Positions 1 through 8,092 of a stretch of DNA of 64,000 nucleotides are shown here, piece after piece. Source of the stretch: Fictibacillus phosphorivorans. Its GTDB lineage: Bacteria; Bacillota; Bacilli; Bacillales; Fictibacillaceae. The stretch is from positions 496,001-560,000 of the forward strand of contig NZ_LRFC01000038.1 of the NCBI RefSeq assembly GCF_001619875.1, written 5' to 3'. Every line of letters starts with the position of its first letter. The stretch's first letter is position 1. Under the pieces are notes generated by a model. The model was not told the DNA's origin and did no database searches. It worked only from the letters and a program-made list of their open reading frames with translations. The position numbers and the translations under genes were made by a program.

Positions 1-187
1 TCCGCCAATCGATGCCTGGAACGGGGCGGTAATCATTCCAAGTCATGTCCCGCGGCAGCGTCCAGGATTCTTTGTCCACCGGTTCTGGGAACGCAGGCAA
101 TCCAGGCTTGTCCGCATAGGCGGTGGTCGAGACGGTTAATAGAAGAAAACCGAGAGAAAGAGAGGCAAAAGACTTTTTACTCAACAT
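1..187 (-). CDS. Secreted protein, N-terminal part only
   Basis: The gene starts with ATG at 187 and runs off the left edge of the window, so only the first 62 or so residues are visible. The start is supported by AAGGGAG about 10 bases upstream on the minus strand. The N-terminus (MLSKKSFASLSLGFLLLTVS) is a typical Sec signal peptide, followed by TTAYA-DKP, a plausible signal peptidase I site. The mature start is rich in Pro and aromatic residues (LPAFPEPVDKESW, NDYRPVPGIDW). This vaguely recalls secreted M6-type or related hydrolases, but too little is visible to name a family. It is divergent from fixA, with a repeat array between them. Confidence 0.7.
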   Translation of the reverse strand, partial: MLSKKSFASLSLGFLLLTVSTTAYADKPGLPAFPEPVDKESWTLPRDMTWNDYRPVPGIDWR

Positions 188-388
188 TCATGCAACAACT
201 CCCTTTTTAAATTGTCTGACAATTTTATAAATAACATGAAATGAATGGGAATTGCATGCAGAAAAGCTTGATTGTCGAGAGAATAGGGAGGAAAACCCAG
301 TTTTTCTGATGGTAGAGGATTAGAATAGGGAGAATTTCGTGTGAGAAAGGGGCTAGGTGAGATTGTTTTTGAGTTTGAATGGAGAGGT

Positions 389-534
389 TGCGCGTGAATC
401 CAGCTAAATTGCGCGCAGTTCAAACAATTGTGCGTGAAAAATGCACATTCTTGAGCGCAAACAAGGTGATTCTGCGCGTAAACAGTACGATAGTGCGCGA
501 ACTTGTAACTGATATAAGAACTTGTACCGTAAAC
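389..534 (+). repeat. 21-bp phased array, GCGCGTGAA variant
   Basis: Six copies of a GCGCGTGAA/GCGCAAA/GCGAAC-like motif start (counted at GCG) near 392, 413, 432, 455, 476 and 497, so the spacing is 21 bp on average. The array ends in GCGAACTTGTAACTGATATA and then AGAACTTGTACCGTAAAC. This is recognisably the same terminal module as in the GAGCGAAA arrays, although here the two arms are ACTTGT/ACTTGT instead of ACGTGT/ACACGT. It fills much of the divergent gap between the secreted protein gene and fixA. I see no credible gene in 188-670. Confidence 0.8.
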
Positions 535-670
535 TTCATTCATTTGTCTCTCTCAACTCATTTTAAATGAAAAACCGTCATGTATCGGATAAGCCCCCCA
601 TATAGTAGTAGTAATCATCATACTAGTGGCTTCTTATGTGAGAAATGCCTGTGATTAGAGGAGGGGTCGA

Positions 671-1510
671 ATGCTTCATATTGTGGCTTGTATCAAGCAG
701 GTGCCGGATACGAAGATCATCAAGATGAACCCGAAGACGAACACGATGGACCGTGCGAGTGCGCCTGCTATTTTAAATCCATATGACGCACATGCGGTGG
801 AAGAAGCGGTGCGTTTGAAAAAGAGATACGGCGGGACGGTTTCCGTTTTGACGATGGGTCCGCCGCCAGCGGTGAAAGCGATCAAGAAATGTATCGAGAT
901 CGGGGCAGACGAAGGCTACATGATTTCCGATCGAGCGTTTGCCGGGGCAGATACCCTCGCAACGAGTTATGCGCTCACAAAAGCGATCGAAAAAATCTCT
1001 AAGATCAAACCAGTCGATCTCATTATTTGCGGAAAGATGACGATCGACGGTGATACGGGACAAGTTGGACCAGGAATTGCGCGCCGATTAGACATGCCTC
1101 CGCTCACGTCGGTCAATAAGGTAAAAGAAATTAATGTGGAAGAAGGCTATGCAATCGTTCACCGAAAACTGGAGGATGGATATGAAGTCATTCAATCAAC
1201 GATGCCTTGTTTGATGTCGGTGGAAAAAGAAATCAACGAAGTACCATACTCCACGATGACGAACATGCTGAAAGCAGCTCGCTACCAGCCGATTATCTGG
1301 GCCGTCGCGGATCTAGAGGATGTGGAGAGAACACAGCTTGGACTGAAAGGTTCGCCGACCATCGTTTCAAAAGTTTGGGCACCGACGAAACCGAGTGGCG
1401 GTGAGATGCTAGAAGGCGACGCGGCCGCACAAACGGAGCAGCTGCTTAACCTTTTATTAGAGAAAAAAGAACTTTTTGCAGTGAAGGGAGGGTCTGGCGT
1501 TGAGCTTTGA
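671..1510 (+). CDS. fixA: FixA, electron transfer flavoprotein beta-like subunit
   Basis: This 279-residue protein belongs to the ETF beta/FixA family. The N-terminus MLHIVACIKQVPDTKIIKMN and the stretches NPYDAHAVEEAVRLK, ADEGYMISD and DGDTGQVGPGIARRL are family signatures around the nucleotide-binding fold. With FixB it forms the flavin-containing heterodimer of the FixABCX complex, which takes electrons from NADH and bifurcates them to quinone (through FixC/X) and to a low-potential ferredoxin or flavodoxin. The start is ATG after a strong GAGGAGGGG. It is the first of four tightly packed genes, and its 3' end overlaps fixB by 11 bases. Complete fixABCX order distinguishes it from the housekeeping etfBA pair. 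Confidence 0.93.
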   Translation: MLHIVACIKQVPDTKIIKMNPKTNTMDRASAPAILNPYDAHAVEEAVRLKKRYGGTVSVLTMGPPPAVKAIKKCIEIGADEGYMISDRAFAGADTLATSYALTKAIEKISKIKPVDLIICGKMTIDGDTGQVGPGIARRLDMPPLTSVNKVKEINVEEGYAIVHRKLEDGYEVIQSTMPCLMSVEKEINEVPYSTMTNMLKAARYQPIIWAVADLEDVERTQLGLKGSPTIVSKVWAPTKPSGGEMLEGDAAAQTEQLLNLLLEKKELFAVKGGSGVEL

Positions 1511-2525
1511 GGACTATTCAGGCATTTGGGTTTTTATTGAGGTAAAAGACGGCGAGGTTGTACCCGTCTCACTTGAGTTGTTAGGAGCGGGGAAGGAACT
1601 GGCGGACAAACGAGGTACGGAACTTGCTGGCGTCCTGATCGGTGAGAACGTCAAACATCTAGCAGACACAGTGTTTGAGTATGGTGCTGATACTGTTTAT
1701 GTGTATGATGACGCGATTTTTAAAAATTACCGAACCGAATCGTACATGAAGGCGTTGCTGGAGTGCTGTGAAAAATATAAGCCGGAAGTGATTCTATACG
1801 GTGCGACGTCAACCGGAAAAGACTTGGCGAGCGCTGTTGCGACCGATCTACCAACAGGTCTCACGGCGGACTCTACCATTTTAGACATTGAAGAAGATAC
1901 AGGATTGCTGCTAGCGAGCCGACCAGCATTTGGCGGTAACATCATGGCAACGATTCTATGCAAAAAGTATCGCCCGCAAATGGCGACGGTCCGGCCAAAA
2001 GTGATGAAGGCACTTACGCCAATCCTCGGCCGAACCGGTAGATTAGTAGAAGAGAAGACTTCTTTAAAAGAAGATGACATTCGTACGAAGGTACTCGAAA
2101 TTGTGCAGCACACAACGAAAAAGGTTCGGATCGATGAAGCGGACATTATCGTTGCTGGCGGAAAAGGGCTAGGAAGTGAGAAGGGATTCCAGCTCGTTCA
2201 TGAGCTTGCTGAAACGGTAGGTGGTGCGGTTGGTGCGAGCCGCGATGTCGTTGAAGCAGGTTGGGTCGAGCATCATCATCAAGTCGGACAGACAGGTGTG
2301 ACCGTAACGCCAAAAATCTATTTTGCTATAGGAATTTCAGGTGCCATTCAGCACATTGTGGGGATGCAGAACTCTAGTCTGATTATCGCGATCAACAACG
2401 ATCCTGAAGCAGCGATCTTCCAATCAAGCCATTACGGAATCGTAGGGGATGCGTTTGAAATTGTACCGCTTTTAATCCAGCAATTTAAACAAGCGTTTAA
2501 CCAGGAGGTGGTCGACCATGTCTGA
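1500..2525 (+). CDS. fixB: FixB, electron transfer flavoprotein alpha-like subunit
   Basis: This is a 341-residue ETF alpha/FixB family protein. The C-terminal FAD domain is clear: AGGKGLGSEKGFQLVHELAE, GGAVGASRDVVEAGW, HHQVGQTGVTVTPKIYFAIG and GISGAIQHIVGMQ are the family motifs that bind FAD. I place the start at TTG 1500 because AAGGGAGGG precedes it at good spacing, and translation is coupled to fixA by overlap. It partners FixA, and its last codons overlap the start of fixC by 8 bases, so the operon is translationally coupled throughout. Confidence 0.92.
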   Translation: MSFEDYSGIWVFIEVKDGEVVPVSLELLGAGKELADKRGTELAGVLIGENVKHLADTVFEYGADTVYVYDDAIFKNYRTESYMKALLECCEKYKPEVILYGATSTGKDLASAVATDLPTGLTADSTILDIEEDTGLLLASRPAFGGNIMATILCKKYRPQMATVRPKVMKALTPILGRTGRLVEEKTSLKEDDIRTKVLEIVQHTTKKVRIDEADIIVAGGKGLGSEKGFQLVHELAETVGGAVGASRDVVEAGWVEHHHQVGQTGVTVTPKIYFAIGISGAIQHIVGMQNSSLIIAINNDPEAAIFQSSHYGIVGDAFEIVPLLIQQFKQAFNQEVVDHV

Positions 2526-3813
2526 AAAATTTGATGTCATCGTTGTCGGGGCAGGTCCTGCCGGGATTTCTTGCGCTTACGAATTGGCTAAAGCTGGGGT
2601 CAACGTGTTATTAATTGAACGCGGCGAGTATCCGGGTTCGAAAAATGTAATGGGTGGCGTGCTTTATCGCAAAATGATGGAGGACGTGATCCCCGAGTTT
2701 TGGAAAGAAGCACCGCTTGAGCGGCCGATCGTCGAGCAGCGGTTCATGATGATGGATAAGGAGTCTGCGGTAACCGTTGGCTACAAAGGAATGGAATGGG
2801 GCAAAGAGCCGTACAACAACTTTACCGTATTGCGCGCGAAGTTTGATCAGTGGTTTGCTGGAAAAGCGGTTGAACAAGGTGCACTTTTAGTTAATGAAAC
2901 GGTTGTTTTAGAGTGTATTGTTGAAGACGGGAAAGTAGTCGGTGTGCGTACGGACCGGCCAGATGGCGAACTTTATGCGGATGTTGTGGTTTTGGCGGAC
3001 GGGGTAAATTCATTATTAGCCAAGTCACTCGGGTTTCATAAAGAGTTCAGGCCAGATGAAGTGGCACTCGCAACAATGGAAATCATCAAGCTTGATAAAA
3101 AGACGATAGAGGACCGCTTTAATTTAGAAGAAAATCAAGGAACGACGATCGAGCTTTTTGGAGACGCAACAAAGGGCATTCTCGGCACCGGATTTCTCTA
3201 TACAAACAAAGATACACTGAGCCTCGGGGTGGGTTCACTTCTATCTGGGCTGATTAAGCATAAGATTAAACCGTATGAACTTTTAGAGTATGTGAAGAAC
3301 CATCCGATGATTCGTCCTTATATTGCTGGCGGTGAGCCGGTCGAATATTTGGCGCACATGATTCCAGAAGGCGGCTATAAATCAATGCCAAAAGTGGCGG
3401 GGAACGGGGTGCTTGTTGTTGGTGATGCGGCGCAACTCGTGAACGCGATCCACCGCGAAGGCTCGAACCTTGCAATGAAATCTGGTCAGTTTGCGGCTGA
3501 AGCGGTGCTGCTCGCGAAAGAACGCGACGATTATTCTGAGGCAACGCTCAATCATTATAAAACAAGGCTGATGAGCAGTTTTGTCGGTCAGGACATGAAA
3601 AAGTACAAAGATTCTACGCACCATTTCGATAAGTTCCCGCAGTACTTTGAAAAGTATATTCCGATGGCGAATAAGGCGATGAGCCAGATGTTTACGGTGG
3701 ACGGTACATCGAAATGGGAGAAGCAGAAAAAGATTTGGCGTGATGTTGGGACAGCTGGCGAGAAACTAAAACTTGCTCGTGACGCATACCGGGCGTGGAA
3801 GGTGATGAAGTAA
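2518..3813 (+). CDS. fixC: FixC, FAD-dependent ETF:quinone oxidoreductase-like protein
   Basis: This 431-residue flavoprotein is of the geranylgeranyl reductase/ETF-QO type. The N-terminal dinucleotide fold is textbook: VIVVGAGPAGISCAYELAKA ending in LLIERG. A second FAD motif, NGVLVVGDAAQLVNAIHREG, lies near residue 300. FixC receives electrons from FixAB and, together with FixX, passes them to the quinone pool at the membrane. It overlaps fixB by 8 bases and is followed immediately by fixX, as in other FixABCX operons. Confidence 0.93.
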   Translation: MSEKFDVIVVGAGPAGISCAYELAKAGVNVLLIERGEYPGSKNVMGGVLYRKMMEDVIPEFWKEAPLERPIVEQRFMMMDKESAVTVGYKGMEWGKEPYNNFTVLRAKFDQWFAGKAVEQGALLVNETVVLECIVEDGKVVGVRTDRPDGELYADVVVLADGVNSLLAKSLGFHKEFRPDEVALATMEIIKLDKKTIEDRFNLEENQGTTIELFGDATKGILGTGFLYTNKDTLSLGVGSLLSGLIKHKIKPYELLEYVKNHPMIRPYIAGGEPVEYLAHMIPEGGYKSMPKVAGNGVLVVGDAAQLVNAIHREGSNLAMKSGQFAAEAVLLAKERDDYSEATLNHYKTRLMSSFVGQDMKKYKDSTHHFDKFPQYFEKYIPMANKAMSQMFTVDGTSKWEKQKKIWRDVGTAGEKLKLARDAYRAWKVMK

Positions 3814-4107
3814 ATGAGCGAAAGAAAGTGTCAGACTATCGAAGAAAAGCAATATCTCGTTCGTTTTAACGCAGATACGAAATCACATCTTACCGTCATG
3901 GATGCCGATGTTTGTTTGAACCACTGCCCGGATAAAATATGCACGATCTTTTGCCCGGCAGAGGTGTATAAGTGGGAAGAGATCCGGATGCATGTCGGGT
4001 ATGAAGGCTGCCACGAATGCGGAAGCTGCCGGATCGGGTGTCCGCATCAGAACATTAAGTGGGAATACCCAAAAGGCGGGCATGGGATCGTGTTTCGGTT
4101 GGGATAA
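3814..4107 (+). CDS. fixX: FixX, ferredoxin-like protein
   Basis: This is a 97-residue ferredoxin-like subunit. It has an N-terminal CLNHCP/ICTIFCPAEVY segment and a C-terminal CHECGSCRIGCP cluster-binding motif, followed by KWEYPKGGHG, the usual FixX ending. It carries iron-sulfur electron transfer between FixC and the quinone pool. Its ATG directly follows the fixC stop codon. It closes the operon and is followed by a palindrome and a bidirectional terminator. Confidence 0.93.
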   Translation: MSERKCQTIEEKQYLVRFNADTKSHLTVMDADVCLNHCPDKICTIFCPAEVYKWEEIRMHVGYEGCHECGSCRIGCPHQNIKWEYPKGGHGIVFRLG

Positions 4108-4129
4108 ATGGCTGGGAGAAGGGAATTTT

Positions 4130-4147
4130 TTTAAACAAGTGTTTAAA
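4130..4147. promoter_or_regulatory. Palindrome TTTAAACA-AG-TGTTTAAA
   Basis: This is a perfect 8-bp inverted repeat with a 2-base centre, lying between fixX and the terminator. It is one of five sites in the window matching TTTAAAC-N4-GTTTAAA. It resembles a dimeric repressor operator, but its position downstream of fixX is unusual for one. Confidence 0.4.
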
Positions 4148-4156
4148 CGCTGTATC

Positions 4157-4187
4157 AAAAAAGCACGCTGAAACGTGCTTTTTTTTG
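4157..4187. terminator. Bidirectional rho-independent terminator
   Basis: AAAAAAGCACG and CGTGCTTTTTTTT form a hairpin with a T-run on both strands. It sits between the convergent fixX and gerC-type genes and can serve both operons. Confidence 0.85.
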
Positions 4188-4190
4188 GTG

Positions 4191-5309
4191 TTATTTCAAA
4201 ATTCCTGTCTTTTCAATCGTCACATCAACCTTCGTATTTATCGGTATGGACGGATAGGTTTTGCGCCAGTCAAGAGCTTTCCAGGCTATAGGATCGGTTT
4301 CTTTTATTTTTCGTCCAATTCCCAACACATCACTGTTGGCTTTTTGGGTCTTTTTCATGAGCGATTGGGATCTTTTCGTTAAGTCCCGAGATATGGTTTC
4401 TTCTAACTTTTTAATCTGCTTTGAGCTGATTTTTTCGGTTCTAGGGTATTGGTGGATAATTACTTTAAGATCCAAATGGATATTAACCATTGGCTTTCCT
4501 GAAGCATCTTTCTTTATATCCAGCTTCCTTTTAGATTTTTTAACTCTATAAGAAAATTGATTGTTTAATTTCTTTTCATCATTCAGATATGATTCAAGAT
4601 CGGTAAGTTCTCCGTAATCATCCATCAATAATAAAAGTAGGGGACAATCTTTTATAGGAAGCATCTTTCCAGAATAAGCATTATTACTGATCAAACCAGC
4701 TCCTGATACTCGTATATTGCCATTTATTTGCTCTAATACTGGGAGTATAAAATCTTTTCCTGGTTCATTAAAGTAAGTAAATAATGTGTTCAGCGTTCCT
4801 TTGGGAACAATAGAATTGCTTTCAGAAGCATCAATGATTTCATACAATCCTAAGGCAATAGGGTTTGTGCCGATCTCTTCTAGTGAAAAGATATCACTTG
4901 CTTCCGCTCCCTTTACAATCGCTACTTTACTTCCTAAATAGGGATCTGGAATACGATAGAAAAAATCGAGATAGGAGTTTAAGTTTTTCTTTGCGAAACT
5001 TTCTCCAAACAAAACAATGCGTGATTTTGAAGCAGATAAAGGACCGGTATAATACGTTCTTAATTCCCGATATGTTTCTTCTATAGAATAACCAGTAGCA
5101 GAAGTAATCTGATTTTGAAAATCAAAAATGCCTGTCCCCTTAGGAATGATGTTCAGGACAACTATTGTAGATTTAACTTTTTCATCCTGCAAATCAAAAC
5201 TAACGCCGTTCATCACTTCTTGGTCCACAATTAATTTTTGATCCCAGCAACCGGTTAGCAGAGGAAAAACGAACAATAGAAGGGTTATTTTTTGAAAAGT
5301 ATTCTTCAT
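4191..5309 (-). CDS. Ger(x)C family spore germination lipoprotein (C subunit)
   Basis: This 372-residue lipoprotein is the C subunit of a GerA-type nutrient germinant receptor in the inner spore membrane. The signal peptide ends in the lipobox LLTG-C, followed by WDQKLIVDQEVMNGVSFD, the family's usual mature start (CWD...E). The C-terminus has the expected WxKxYP-like stretch (WKALDWRKTYPSIPINTKVDVTIEKTG). It overlaps the B subunit gene by 4 bases (ATGA), so the three receptor genes form one operon in the order A-B-C. The germinant cannot be predicted from sequence. Confidence 0.92.
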   Translation of the reverse strand: MKNTFQKITLLLFVFPLLTGCWDQKLIVDQEVMNGVSFDLQDEKVKSTIVVLNIIPKGTGIFDFQNQITSATGYSIEETYRELRTYYTGPLSASKSRIVLFGESFAKKNLNSYLDFFYRIPDPYLGSKVAIVKGAEASDIFSLEEIGTNPIALGLYEIIDASESNSIVPKGTLNTLFTYFNEPGKDFILPVLEQINGNIRVSGAGLISNNAYSGKMLPIKDCPLLLLLMDDYGELTDLESYLNDEKKLNNQFSYRVKKSKRKLDIKKDASGKPMVNIHLDLKVIIHQYPRTEKISSKQIKKLEETISRDLTKRSQSLMKKTQKANSDVLGIGRKIKETDPIAWKALDWRKTYPSIPINTKVDVTIEKTGILK

Positions 5310-6367
5310 CCTTTTATCCCTTTCAGTTTTGCAATGATGAGCAGCAAAGCCGGAAATATAAATACAAAGATGATATTTAAATAGATCATGATACTAGACA
5401 AGGATTCTTTCATCGAAAAACTTATTGGGAACAAACCTAAGCATAATAAAATAATCGCAAGGATATACACTGATTTTTTTCTTTGGAATGAAAATATGTT
5501 TTGGACACCAAGACTTGCATTAAAAAGCTGTATAACAAGTGTGGTGGATATAGGCACAATCCAAAAGGAAAGAAAGATAATATCAATTCTCTCAACAAAT
5601 TGAAATGACATCCCTCTAAAAAGATATAATAACGGCTCATGAATAAGGCTGAATTGCACGCCGCTAAAAGAAATTACACAAGTAATAAATAAAAATATAT
5701 ACAGCGTTAGGGAAAACAAATTTGCGAACGAGAGAACCTTTAAGCTCGTCTTAGGGTTTTTGATATATGGCATGATGAATAAAATAAGTTCGAAACCAAT
5801 AAGTGAAACGAATGCATCAGGACTTGCTTTAACGATATCTGTAAAACTGTTTGAACCAACAGGTTGCAGCCTTCCAAAGTGAATATCTTGAGGGTAGACA
5901 AGAATAAGTAAAAAGATCAAGACGATAAACAAAAATGAAAAAAAGAGAAACGCTCTTGAAATCGTTACTATTTGCTCCTTCGCAATATAAGATGTTGCAA
6001 TGAGAAGCATTAAGATGATTGCCCATCGTGGGGTCTGATGAAGAATCCATGTGTTGATCACATCTGTAACAAGGATCATGAGCAGCATGGAAAACGATAT
6101 AAAATACAGCACATAAAGGATGTTAACGATCTTTGCTAAAAAATTCCCTAAAAGTCTATGGTTTAGTTCATAAAACGTTTCCTTAGGTGAACTTCTGCTT
6201 AACGCCACAAGAATGATAATAATCCCTTGTGCCAAAACTCCAGCGATTAGAAGAGACATCCAGCCGTCTTGCTGTACATGGTTATACAGGATATAGGGAA
6301 GACCGAGGATACCAATACCAATCTGGGCTTGTATAATTAAGAAAAATAAATTCTTATTCGTGAGCAT
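5306..6367 (-). CDS. GerB-type spore germination permease (B subunit)
   Basis: This integral membrane protein of about 353 residues is of the endospore germination permease family (APC-like fold), with roughly ten hydrophobic segments. The first segment, NLFFLIIQAQIGIGILGLPY, is typical. It is the membrane subunit thought to bind germinant. I chose ATG 6367, preceded by AGGATACGA, over an in-frame ATG at 6388 that has no ribosome binding site. With 6367 the gene overlaps the A subunit gene by 14 bases. Confidence 0.9.
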   Translation of the reverse strand: MLTNKNLFFLIIQAQIGIGILGLPYILYNHVQQDGWMSLLIAGVLAQGIIIILVALSRSSPKETFYELNHRLLGNFLAKIVNILYVLYFISFSMLLMILVTDVINTWILHQTPRWAIILMLLIATSYIAKEQIVTISRAFLFFSFLFIVLIFLLILVYPQDIHFGRLQPVGSNSFTDIVKASPDAFVSLIGFELILFIMPYIKNPKTSLKVLSFANLFSLTLYIFLFITCVISFSGVQFSLIHEPLLYLFRGMSFQFVERIDIIFLSFWIVPISTTLVIQLFNASLGVQNIFSFQRKKSVYILAIILLCLGLFPISFSMKESLSSIMIYLNIIFVFIFPALLLIIAKLKGIKG

Positions 6368-7757
6368 TCGTATCCTGACCCTTTCCATTTTTAGGCTGTT
6401 TGTTTAGGAATGATTGAAATATTTTAGGTGCCTCAACATAAGCTATTCCTGCAGAAGTCAGTTTAACAAGGTGTGTCGTATAAACCATTAATCCGAATGC
6501 AATCCCAATAAAGCCAAACATAGCTGCAAGGAAAATTAATGGAAAACTCATTAGCCTAATAGTTGTGCTCATTTCCCCGATTGGAATGACAAAGGATGAA
6601 ACGGCAGTAATCGCAATAACAACAACCATGGTGTTTGAAATGAAATTGGTTTGAACGATTGCTGAACCGATCACAATAGCCCCAACTGTACCAATGGTTT
6701 GTGCAACGGCTGAAGGAAGTCTGACCGATGCTTCCTTCAACAATTCCAAAACAATCTGCATCATGACCGCTTCAACAAAAGGATGAAATGGGACATTCAA
6801 AACGGAAAGTTTGAGTGTATAAAAAGTGCTCACCGGTAAGATTGCAGAATGGTACGCATTAACAGCGATATAAAAAGCCGGGAGTGTAACCGACAATATA
6901 AAAGCCAATAATCGTAAAGAATAATAAAAAAAGTTAACGAACCATCGGGAGTTATAATCTTCAGGGCTTCTTAAAAAAGAATAAAAGGATATAGGCGTAA
7001 TTAAAGCAGAAGGTTCATGCTCAAGAAAAATTACTGTATTCCCATTTAAGAGATTAAAGGCTGCCCGATCAGGCCTTTCCGTTCTCAAGGATTGCGGGAA
7101 AGGGGAGTACGGATAATCCTCGAGTGCTTCTTGTATCTGTCGGGAGTTAATGAGATCTTCATTCTTTATTTTTTCTAACCTGCTTTTAATCGAATGAAGG
7201 ACGGTCGGATCCACTTTTGACTCTAGATAACAGATCGCAACTTCAACATTTGTTTCCGTTCCATAGGTTTGATACTCCACTTTTAACTCTGGTGTTCTGA
7301 GCCTTTTTCGAAGCAAAGATATATTTGTACTGGCATTTTCCACAAAACCATCATGTGAACCCATCGTTACTTTTTCATTAAGAGATTCATTGATTGCGCG
7401 CTTTTCATCTGATAGGGTTGTAATGGAATAAGCGATGTTGCAATCTTCCATTATTAAAATGGTATTCCCCTCTGCTAAAGAGTCACTAATGTCTTGATAA
7501 GTAGTCATGATAGAAAATTGTTTAGTGTCTAATGTATTCTCGATACTTTCGGATTTCTGTTTGTTGATCGGACTGATAATATGAAGTTCGATCGATTCTT
7601 TATCTGCAATCGTATCAAGATATAAAAGAATAATGGCTTTACCATGAAACGTTAATTTTCTTCGCTTTAAATCCGCCGTTTGCTTCATTTTATCTTCTAT
7701 TATTTTTAAGTTTCGCGTTAAATCAAAACTAAGAAATTCATTTTTGGATTCTGCCAT
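6354..7757 (-). CDS. GerA-type spore germination protein (A subunit)
   Basis: This 467-residue protein is the A subunit of a GerA-family germinant receptor. A soluble N-terminal half of about 250 residues includes YLESKVDPTVLHSIKSRLEK, QIQEALEDYPYSPFPQSLRTERPDR and NGNTVIFLEHEPSALITP. It is followed by four or five membrane segments with the family motifs LRLLAFILSVTLPAFYIA and EAVMMQIVLELLKEASVRLP. It is the first gene of the three-gene operon. Receptors of this kind are made in the forespore under sigma G, and a matching -10 element lies about 30 bases upstream. Confidence 0.93.
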   Translation of the reverse strand: MAESKNEFLSFDLTRNLKIIEDKMKQTADLKRRKLTFHGKAIILLYLDTIADKESIELHIISPINKQKSESIENTLDTKQFSIMTTYQDISDSLAEGNTILIMEDCNIAYSITTLSDEKRAINESLNEKVTMGSHDGFVENASTNISLLRKRLRTPELKVEYQTYGTETNVEVAICYLESKVDPTVLHSIKSRLEKIKNEDLINSRQIQEALEDYPYSPFPQSLRTERPDRAAFNLLNGNTVIFLEHEPSALITPISFYSFLRSPEDYNSRWFVNFFYYSLRLLAFILSVTLPAFYIAVNAYHSAILPVSTFYTLKLSVLNVPFHPFVEAVMMQIVLELLKEASVRLPSAVAQTIGTVGAIVIGSAIVQTNFISNTMVVVIAITAVSSFVIPIGEMSTTIRLMSFPLIFLAAMFGFIGIAFGLMVYTTHLVKLTSAGIAYVEAPKIFQSFLNKQPKNGKGQDTNAHE

Positions 7758-7787
7758 TGTGCATCAATCTTCTTTCTTTTCAGTCGA

Positions 7788-7794
7788 TAGTATG
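7788..7794 (-). promoter_or_regulatory. Possible sigma-G type -10 element of the ger operon
   Basis: On the minus strand, CATACTA lies about 30 bases before the gerA-type start and matches the forespore sigma-factor -10 consensus exactly. I could not find a convincing -35 (GHATR) at 17-18 bases, so the call rests on the -10 and on the known forespore expression of this gene family. Confidence 0.35.
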
Positions 7795-8050
7795 CAGTAT
7801 AGACGCGAACCTCAGTGAATATTCCTTGAGGCTTGTTTAGGAGAAAGTCAATTGTTATATAACGATTCCTATTGATATAGGCAGGGGTTGGATGGAAGGC
7901 TGATCGGGGGACACGAGGACCTAAAAGGAGACGGGGGGTGTCGAGACCGAAGAGCAGCTACAATTGCTTGAGCAAAAGCCATGTAACGAAGCTGAAGGCT
8001 ACTTCTTCAGCAATCAGCCTGAGGGGTTCATGTTGATTTGCAAACTCCAT
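7795..8050 (-). pseudogene. Amber-interrupted ORF remnant upstream of ger operon
   Basis: Read on the minus strand from ATG 8050, the sequence is open for 30 codons (ending in TWLLLKQL), meets a TAG, and then stays open in the same frame for about 65 further codons through LDTPRLLLGPRVPRSAF and PTPAYINRNR towards the ger promoter. There is no ribosome binding site. It is either a decayed coding sequence or chance openness in a GC-richer patch. I see nothing else in 7795-8050. Confidence 0.2.
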
Positions 8051-8056
8051 TGCATA

Positions 8057-8084
8057 GAAAAAAGCACGATTAACGTGCTTTTTT
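8057..8084. terminator. Rho-independent terminator after the RRNPP-like regulator
   Basis: AAAAAAGCACG-ATTAA-CGTGCTTTTTT forms a hairpin with T-runs on both strands. It is placed just past the stop codon of the minus-strand regulator gene ending at 8093. Confidence 0.85.
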
Positions 8085-8092
8085 CCTCTTAC

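Noticed and set aside
181-543. 120-codon minus-strand ORF across the array at 389
   Set aside because: It overlaps the start of the secreted protein gene in another frame and consists largely of the repeat array. It has no ribosome binding site.
7955-8050. Signal peptide gene for the RRNPP-like regulator (30-codon ORF at 8050, minus strand)
   Set aside because: It has no ribosome binding site and no export signal, and it starts beside the regulator's terminator.
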